Program-made: the position numbers and the translations under genes
Assembly: GCA_022376925.1 (NCBI GenBank)
Contig: JAIOJX010000003.1
Location: 40,657,874-40,721,873, forward strand
Direction: 5' to 3'
Source of the DNA: Tragulus kanchil
Taxonomy: Eukaryota; Chordata; Mammalia; Artiodactyla; Tragulidae
DNA length: 64,000 nucleotides
The notes under the pieces: model-generated
The model's input: the letters and a program-made list of their open reading frames with translations, nothing else
The model's database searches: none
Told to the model about the DNA's origin: nothing
Shown here: positions 57,926-64,000 of the stretch, one piece after another
How positions within the stretch are numbered: position 1 is the stretch's first letter
Layout of the letters: every line of letters starts with the position of its first letter

Positions 57926-59248
57926 AGATTTAATGTTTTTTTTTTTATTCTTTATTTTAAAGGTTTTACAGAGTTTTGTTGTTCACAGACATGTATGTTC
58001 CCAGATCAGTCATATGCATATCCATGGTCCCCACCCGCCCAGATCCCCCCAGCCCACCCCCACGAGATTTAATTTTTCATTCCACTTTCATCTTGTAAGT
58101 TTTGGTTGTTGTATGTGGTATAAAAGGAGGCTTTCCAGGTGGCGCTAGTGGAGATATTCTTAAGATTGTTTTTCCATTTAGTACTTTGTATTTATCTCCA
58201 TATCCTAAGTGTTATAAATGCATATACACATGCGGTTTTTTGATCACACTTACGGAAATGAGATTATTTCTTTGGAGACTTTGTTTTTTCATTTAGTACT
58301 ACCTAAGGGAAATCCTCCCACTTAGCTGTAACAACTCTAGTCTGTTAAAAAAAATCTGTTGCATATATTCTAAGGGATGTATATTTTATAGTCTGTTAAC
58401 TGTTAACTTACTGATGGGCAATTCTTGGTTTCCAGTTTTTGCCACTAAAACCAATATTGTAATAAATGTCTCTATGACAGACCTATGGGATTGATCACCA
58501 GGGTGGGTTTATTGATTCAAAATGTTGCCACATTGATTTGAGAAAAGACGATGACAGTTCACCACTTTTACCAGCAGTTCGGGGAAATACCCGTTCCCAA
58601 AACTCCATCAGCAACAGTTGACATCTTCCTACTGTGATAATTGTGTAGTGAGATCTCATTGTTACTTCCATGATTATTTCCTGATTTCTGGTGATCTGGA
58701 GCAACTTTTCCTTTGTAGGGAAATTGGAATTCTTATTCAAGTGCTGTGCTTTATTCTTTGTTCATTTTTCTATTTGGTTATTGTCCTTTTGGGGCGCTAT
58801 TTACATACACCAATTAGCCACGGGTCTGAGGCCTGCACTGCAGATAATTTTTTCAAAAACTGATCTTTTGTCTCTTATCTGTTGAAGAAGTAGCTTTTGG
58901 TCTGTAACGTTTTAAGTATTAATATAATCAGTCTTTTCTCTGTGTTTCTCTGGTTTCCGGTTTCTCTCTCATGTTTTTATAAGTCCTCCATTGATAAAGT
59001 AGACATGTAATTTCCTATACACAAGATTTAATGTTTTTTTTTTTATTCTTTATTTTAAAGGTTTTACAGAGTTTTGTTGTTCACAGACATGTATGTTCCC
59101 AGATCAGTCATATGCATATCCATGGTCCCCACCCGCCCAGATCCCCCCAGCCCACCCCCACGAGATTTAATTTTTCATTCCACTTTCATCTTGTAAGTTT
59201 TGGTTGTTGTATGTGGTATAAAAGGAGGCTTTCCAGGTGGCGCTAGTG
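57085..59248. repeat. tandem duplication 17 (offset 1098 bp)
   Basis: Copy 1 is 57085-58150 and copy 2 is 58184-59248. Copy 1 ends 22 bp into a Bov-tA SINE (GGCGCTAGTGG) and passes through a 33-bp filler with no match; copy 2 finishes the SINE. Confidence 0.93.
57935..58064 (-). pseudogene. short processed retrocopy with target-site duplication
   Basis: A 130-bp insertion within the L1 relic, beginning with poly-T on the plus strand (poly-A tail of a minus-strand transcript) and flanked by AGATTTAAT at 57926-57934 and 58065-58073. Read on the minus strand it is GC-rich at its 5' end (GGGTGGGGACCATGG), then ATGCATATGACTGATCTGGG, AACAACAAAACTCTG, and ends AAAATAAAG followed by A's. That is the look of the 3' end of a polyadenylated RNA copied by L1 machinery. 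Parent transcript unknown. Repeated at 59033-59162, and its right end again at 60254-60290. Confidence 0.6.
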
Positions 59249-59440
59249 GTAAAGAACTCACCTGTCCGTGTAGAAGACAGAGAGATGTGGGTTTGATCCC
59301 TGGATCAGGAAGATCCTCTGGAAGACAGTGGCAGGGCAACCCGCTCTAGTATTCTTGCCTGGAAAATTCCATGGACAGAGGAGGCTGGTGGGCTAGAGTC
59401 CACGGGGTCGCAAAGCATTGGACAGAACCGAAGTAATTCA
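59226..59440 (+). mobile_element. Bov-tA SINE
   Basis: GGCTTTCCAGGTGGCGCTAG, TGGTAAAGAACTCACCTG, GTGGGTTTGATCCCTGGATC, GGCAACCCGCTCTAGTATTC, TCCATGGACAGAGGAGGCTG, GGGGTCGCAAAGCATTGGAC. Repeated at 60352-60562; a 22-bp truncated piece is at 58129-58150. Confidence 0.9.
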
Positions 59441-59455
59441 GCAGCAGCAGTGGCA

Positions 59456-60067
59456 GACCAGAGGGGAGAGGAGGGACCCACTTCTAATTACTTTCAGGTG
59501 CGTATTCAGTCCATTGGATCAGAACCATTTTTAAGGTAATGGATCTTTTTCCCAGTAAATATACTTTCCACAGTTTTTTTTTTTAAAGCAATATCTTTCT
59601 CATATTGGTTTCTAGTTTAATTCTTTGTTTTTCAGAATATGTATGATTTTGAGTTTTTGAAACTTGGCAGAGATTTGTTTTGGGGCTCAGAATGTGGTCT
59701 GTATTGGTGAAGGCGCCGTGGGCAATTGAGAACAGTGGCCCTGCCTCTGTTGGGCTGTGCTGTCTATAAATAGTAGGTCTGTGTCCCTTTGGAAAGTTGG
59801 GTAATGTTCTTCCAGTCTTCTATATTGTTAACTGATATTTTTGTCTCCTTGTTCTGAAGATTTGGGGGAGATGAGAGTTTAAGTATTTAAATTCTGTTAT
59901 TATTCTAAGTTTCATTTGAGTTCTATCAGCTTTGGTTTATGTATTTTGAAGCTCTTATTATGTGCAAACACATTTAGGATTCTTTTTTTCTCCATGAATT
60001 AACCCCTACACTGTCATGTAATAGCCCCATTTTGTGTGTGTTTGGACATCTAATTATTACTGTATTT
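59456..60067. other. presumed intron or old L1-like DNA
   Basis: T-rich phrases such as AGTTTTTGAAACTTGGC, CTCAGAATGTGGTCTG and TTATTATTCTAAGTTTCATTTGAG suggest an old LINE in antisense but are not enough for a firm call. Repeated at 60580-61192. Confidence 0.4.
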
Positions 60068-61196
60068 TTAAAGATTTATTTATTTATTTATTTTGGTGGG
60101 GGTGGGGTGAGGAGGGAGGGGAGCAGGTAGGCCACTTCTGTTGGTCTTTCATTTGTCCATTTTCATCCATCTTTGTTCTTCGGCCCGTGTGGGCCTCCCA
60201 TCACGGTGGCCTCTGTTGTCGCAGAGCACCGGCTCCGGGTGCATGCGCTCCAGATCCATGGTCCCCACCAGATCCCCAGCCCACCCCACGAGATTTAATT
60301 TTTCATTCCACTTTCATCTTGTAAGTTTTGGTTGTTGTATGTGGTATAAAGGAGGCTTTCCAGGTGGCGCTAGTGGTAAAGAACTCACCTGTCCGTGTAG
60401 AAGACAGAGATGTGGGTTTGATCCCTGGATCAGGAAGATCCTCTGGAAGACAGTGGCAGGGCAACCCGCTCTAGTATTCTTGCCTGGAAAATTCCATGGA
60501 CAGAGGAGGCTGGTGGGCTAGAGTCCACGGGGTCGCAAAGCATTGGACAGGACCGAAGTAATTCAGCAGCAGCAGTGGCAGACCAGAGGGGAGAGGAGGG
60601 ACCCACTTCTAATTACTTTCAGGTGCGTATTCAGTCCATTGGATCAGAACCATTTTTAAGGTAATGGATCTTTTTCCCAGTAAATATACTTTCCACAGTT
60701 TTTTTTTTTAAAGCAATATCTTTCTCATATTGGTTTCTAGTTTAATTCTTTGTTTTTCAGAATATGTATGATTTTGAGTTTTTGAAACTTGGCAGAGATT
60801 TGTTTTGGGGCTCAGAATGTGGTCTGTATTGGTGAAGGCGCCGTGGGCAATTGAGAACAGTGGCCCTGTCTCTGTTGGGCTGTGCTGTCTATAAATAGTA
60901 GGTCTGTGTCCCTTTGGAAAGTTGGGTAATGTTCTTCCAGTCTTCTATATTGTTAACTGATATTTTTGTCTCCTTGTTCTGAAGATTTGGGGGAGATGAG
61001 AGTTTAAGTATTTAAATTCTGTTATTATTCTAAGTTTCATTTGAGTTCTATCAGCTTTGGTTTATGTATTTTGAAGCTCTTATTATGTGCAAACACATTT
61101 AGGATTCTTTTTTTCTCCATGAATTAACCCCTACACTGTCATGTAATAGCCCCATTTTGTGTGTGTTTGGACATCTAATTATTACTGTATTTTTAA

Positions 61197-61512
61197 AGAT
61201 TTATTTATTTATTTATTTTGGTGGGGGTGGGGTGAGGAGGGAGGGGAGCAGGTAGGCCACTTCTGTTGGTCTTTCATTTGTCCATTTTCATCCATCTTTG
61301 TTCTTCGGCCCGTGTGGGCCTCCCATCACGGTGGCCTCTGTTGTCGCAGAGCACCGGCTCCGGGTGCATGCGCTCCAGAGCTCCGGCTCCATAATTGGAC
61401 ACATCGGTCCAGCCGCTCTGCGGCACGTGGGATCCTTCCAGGCTAGGGATCGAACCGGCACCCCTTGCACTGCAAGGCTGTGTCCTTACCCACTGGACCA
61501 CCAGGGAAGCCC
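61197..61512 (-). mobile_element. S1 SINE locus i, full copy
   Basis: Minus-strand S1: (TTTA)n, TTTTGGTGGGGGTGGGGTGAGG, CACTTCTGTTGG, CATTTTCATCCATC, TCTGTTGTCGCAGAGCACCGG, GTGCATGCGCTCCAGAGC, GGGATCGAACCGG (intact antisense B-box), CCACTGGACCACCAGGGAAG. Target-site duplication TACTGTATTTTTAA (61183-61196) and TACTGTTTTTAA (61514-61525). A truncated copy is at 60072-60250. Confidence 0.92.
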
Positions 61513-61587
61513 TACTGTTTTTAATAAATCTTCCCGTGTCCAACTTTTATTGGCAATAATATGATTATTTGCATTAAACGATTTTCT

Positions 61588-61837
61588 TTTTGGGCTGCTT
61601 CTGTTGGTCTTTCATCATCCATCTTTGTTCTTTGGCCTGCATGGGCCTCCCATCGCAGTGGCCTCTGTCGCTGCAGAGCACCAGCTTTGGGCGCATACAC
61701 TCCAGAGGGCTGGCTCCATAATTGGACACATCGATCCAGCCGCTCCGCGGCACATGGGATCTTCCCAGGCCAGGGATCAAACCAGCGTGCCCTGCACTGC
61801 AAGGCGGTGTCTTTACCCACTGGACCACCAGGAAAGC
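61588..61837 (-). mobile_element. S1 SINE locus j
   Basis: Minus-strand S1 lacking the C-rich/poly-A 3' tail: it begins GGGCTGCTTCTGTTGGTC, keeps CATCCATCTTTGTTC, CAGTGGCCTCTGTCGCTG, GCGCATACACTCCAGAGG, GGGATCAAACCAGC and the head end CCACTGGACCACCAGGAAAG. Flanks TGCATTAAACGATTTT (61569-61584) and TGCATTAAACATTTT (61839-61853) are a target-site duplication with one indel. It lies only ~75 bp from locus i in the same orientation. A partial repeat is at 62840-63005. Confidence 0.9.
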
Positions 61838-64000
61838 CCTGCATTAAACATTTTGATGTGATTAGGTTTCTCTACTTACTTGTTTGTTTTCTATTTGTCT
61901 CACTCATTCTTTGCTGTCCTTTTCCTGTTTATTGCCTTCTTTGGACTTGAATTTTTTTTTTTTTTTTATTACTTAATTGTTTTTATTTTGCTTTTTGCTT
62001 TTACATAGTTTTGTTGTTGGGCTTGAATATGTTTAAGTGTTCTGTTTTATCTCCTTTGTAGGCTTATTGATTACAGCTCTTTGTTTTATATTTTTACTGT
62101 TACTTTAGGTATTACAGTATGCTTCATGAACACTTTCTGTGTGGTTTTAGAATCATACCATGTTATACTGCCATTTTTTCCCTCTCTCATTGTTAATATT
62201 TTCTTAATATTTTTACTTTTAAATGTTATAAACCATTATTTCGTAAACCATTATTTCGTACTCTTTTTACTTTAAAGACTCAGTTACATAGGATTTTTTT
62301 TTGGTATTTACTGATGTCTTTTCTAGTTCTATGGTTCTTTCTTTTTTCTGAGTTTCTATCTAGTATCATGTTTTTGCCTAAAGAAATTTCTTTGGTGTTT
62401 CTTATAGAGCCTGCCTGCTGGCAGTGGCTGTTCCTAGTCTTTGCTTGTCTGAAAAGTCTTATTTGCCTTTGTTTCTGAAATATTTTATAGGGTTTTGAAT
62501 TCTAGGTTGACAGTTTTCTCCCCATTCCTTTAGAGATACTGCACTATTATCCTCTAGCTTACATAGTTTTTGAGAGATGTCTTTTGTTATTAGGATCTTT
62601 GTTCTTCTATAACTCATATTTCTCTCTTTCTCTGGCTGTCTTCAGGATTTTTTTTTTTTTTAACTCTGACTATGCAGTTAAACATCCATAGGTATGTTAT
62701 CACTTGCAGTTGTCCTGCTTGGGGTTCTCTAAGCTTCTTTGATCTGTAGTTTATTGTCTTTACTAATCTTGCATGTTTTCATCTATTATCTTTTAAAATA
62801 TTTCTTCTCCCCTTTCTGCCACTTCTTGTGTTCTGTTTTGCAGAGCACCAGCTTTGGGCGCATACACTCCAGAGGGCTGGCTCCATAATTGGACACATCG
62901 ATCCAGCCGCTCCGCGGCACATGGGATCTTCCCAGGCCAGGGATCAAACCAGCGTGCCCTGCACTGCAAGGCGGTGTCTTTACCCACTGGACCACCAGGA
63001 AAGCCCTGCATTAAACATTTTGATGTGATTAGGTTTCTCTACTTACTTGTTTGTTTTCTATTTGTCTCACTCATTCTTTGCTGTCCTTTTCCTGTTTATT
63101 GCCTTCTTTGGACTTGAATTTTTTTTTTTTTTTTATTACTTAATTGTTTTTATTTTGCTTTTTGCTTTTACATAGTTTTGTTGTTGGGCTTGAATATGTT
63201 TAAGTGTTCTGTTTTATCTCCTTTGTAGGCTTATTGATTACAGCTCTTTGTTTTATATTTTTACTGTTACTTTAGGTATTACAGTATGCTTCATGAACAC
63301 TTTCTGTGTGGTTTTAGAATCATACCATGTTATACTGCCATTTTTTCCCTCTCTCATTGTTAATATTTTCTTAATATTTTTACTTTTAAATGTTATAAAC
63401 CATTATTTCGTAAACCATTATTTCGTACTCTTTTACTTTAAAGACTCAGTTACATAGGATTTTTTTTTGGTATTTACTGATGTCTTTTCTAGTTCTATGG
63501 TTCTTTCTTTTTTCTGAGTTTCTATCTAGTATCATGTTTTTGCCTAAAGAAATTTCTTTGGTGTTTCTTATAGAGCCTGCCTGCTGGCAGTGGCTGTTCC
63601 TAGTCTTTGCTTGTCTGAAAAGTCTTATTTGCCTTTGTTTCTGAAATATTTTATAGGGTTTTGAATTCTAGGTTGACAGTTTTCTCCCCATTCCTTTAGA
63701 GATACTGCACTATTATCCTCTAGCTTACATAGTTTTTGAGAGATGTCTTTTGTTATTAGGATCTTTGTTCTTCTATAACTCATATTTCTCTCTTTCTCTG
63801 GCTGTCTTCAGGATTTTTTTTTTTTTTAACTCTGACTATGCAGTTAAACATCCATAGGTATGTTATCACTTGCAGTTGTCCTGCTTGGGGTTCTCTAAGC
63901 TTCTTTGATCTGTAGTTTATTGTCTTTACTAATCTTGCATGTTTTCATCTATTATCTTTTAAAATATTTCTTCCTCCCCCTTTCTGCCACTTCTTGTGTT
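61673..64000. repeat. tandem duplication 19 (offset 1167 bp), reaching the window end
   Basis: Copy 1 is 61673-62839 and copy 2 is 62840-64000. The join TCTGTTTT|GCAGAGCACC starts copy 2 inside S1 locus j. Copy 2 still matches copy 1 at the last base of the window (CTTCTTGTGTT), so its true end lies outside. Differences are T- and C-run lengths (62264, 62806). Confidence 0.93.
61854..62839 (-). mobile_element. old L1 (L1M-type) 3' region
   Basis: Antisense L1M pattern: ATTTGTCTCACTCATTCTTTGCTGTCC, TTTATCTCCTTTGTAGGC, TTTAGGTATTACAGTATGC, TCTATCTAGTATCATG, GCCTAAAGAAATTTC, TGTCTGAAAAGTCTTATTTGCC, AATTCTAGGTTGACAGTTTTC, TTGTTCTTCTATAACTC, TCTCTGGCTGTCTTCAGG, CTTGGGGTTCTCTAAGCTTC. No intact frame. 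Second copy 63006-64000. Confidence 0.75.

Larger units (their letters stand above)
59117..61381. repeat. tandem duplication 18 (offset ~1125-1137 bp)
   Basis: Copy 1 is 59117-60253 and copy 2 is 60254-61381. The join is at GCGCTCCAG|ATCCATGG, in the middle of S1 locus i. Copy 2 shows several losses at its start (CCCCACCAGATCCCC for CCCCACCCGCCCAGATCCCCCC), a 2-base AGAGAG contraction and CCTGCCTCTG/CCTGTCTCTG. Confidence 0.92.

Noticed and set aside
1330..63005. Genuine tRNA genes at the SINE heads
   Set aside because: Boxes A and B are present but the cloverleaf pairing is not kept and the heads are continuous with SINE bodies and target-site duplications.
748..64000. The 1.1-kb duplications as a real biological tandem-duplication or amplification system
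   Set aside because: Constant size irrespective of sequence, lack of shared boundary motif, truncated SINEs at junctions and homopolymer-type differences all point to assembly.
1..64000. CRISPR arrays, prophage, insertion sequences or bacterial operons
   Set aside because: No regularly spaced short repeats, no dense coding, and the repeat families are mammalian.

Overview
The window is nuclear DNA of a ruminant. It carries BovB (RTE-class LINE) fragments, Bov-tA SINEs (a tRNA-Glu-like head fused to a BovB-derived tail), BovA monomers, CHR-type artiodactyl tRNA SINEs, and old L1, MIR and L2-like relics. No long protein-coding exon, tRNA, rRNA, CRISPR or bacterial-type gene is visible. Almost every open reading frame in the region runs through SINEs, BovB or the GC-rich island. 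The species cannot be fixed from the sequence alone.

The strongest large-scale signal is structural. Nineteen head-to-tail direct duplications run through the window, each with a repeat offset of about 1.06-1.20 kb. The copies are nearly identical and differ mainly in homopolymer length. Junctions lie near 1.83-1.86, 3.71, 5.57-5.61, 7.45, 9.30, 11.35, 13.75, 18.86, 23.26-23.31, 27.46, 29.55, 36.86, 41.46, 44.60, 48.29, 50.91-50.95, 58.15-58.18, 60.25 and 62.84 kb. Read together, the window is about 20 blocks in which the last ~1.1 kb of each is repeated as the first ~1.1 kb of the next. That is what contigs or reads placed end to end without merging their overlaps would produce. About 21 kb (roughly one third) is therefore probably redundant, and the underlying locus is nearer 43 kb.

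Layout: 0-12 kb is SINE-rich DNA with no gene. 12.7-15.9 kb is an ancient interspersed repeat with SINEs inserted in it. 16.5-17.1 kb is a BovB 3' part on the minus strand. 17.3-22 kb is MIR and L2-like relics, a CA microsatellite and an inverted SINE pair. 22.4-25.3 kb is a decayed BovB reverse-transcriptase region on the plus strand, interrupted by a SINE. 25.3-35.7 kb is low-GC DNA with SINEs and a 42-bp perfect palindrome. 36.5-39.4 kb is a CpG island (its first ~400 bp given twice) with a TATA element at 39035 and a strong plus-strand splice donor at 39423. 39.4-46 kb is CpG-containing, probably conserved intronic DNA with a candidate 29-nt microexon at 44148-44176 (repeated at 45263-45291). 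46-64 kb is repeat-rich presumed intron with MIR, BovB, Bov-tA and long L1 relics.

The most coherent gene model is one plus-strand gene starting in the CpG island with a non-coding first exon and a first intron leaving the window on the right. I do not recognise the gene. The second item of interest is a SINE family (called S1 here) at ten independent loci. It has a tRNA-derived head with Pol III boxes, a distinctive 3' body ending in a conserved block and a C-rich stretch, and target-site duplications at most loci. It is inserted into CHR, BovB and another S1 copy, so it is the youngest element seen.
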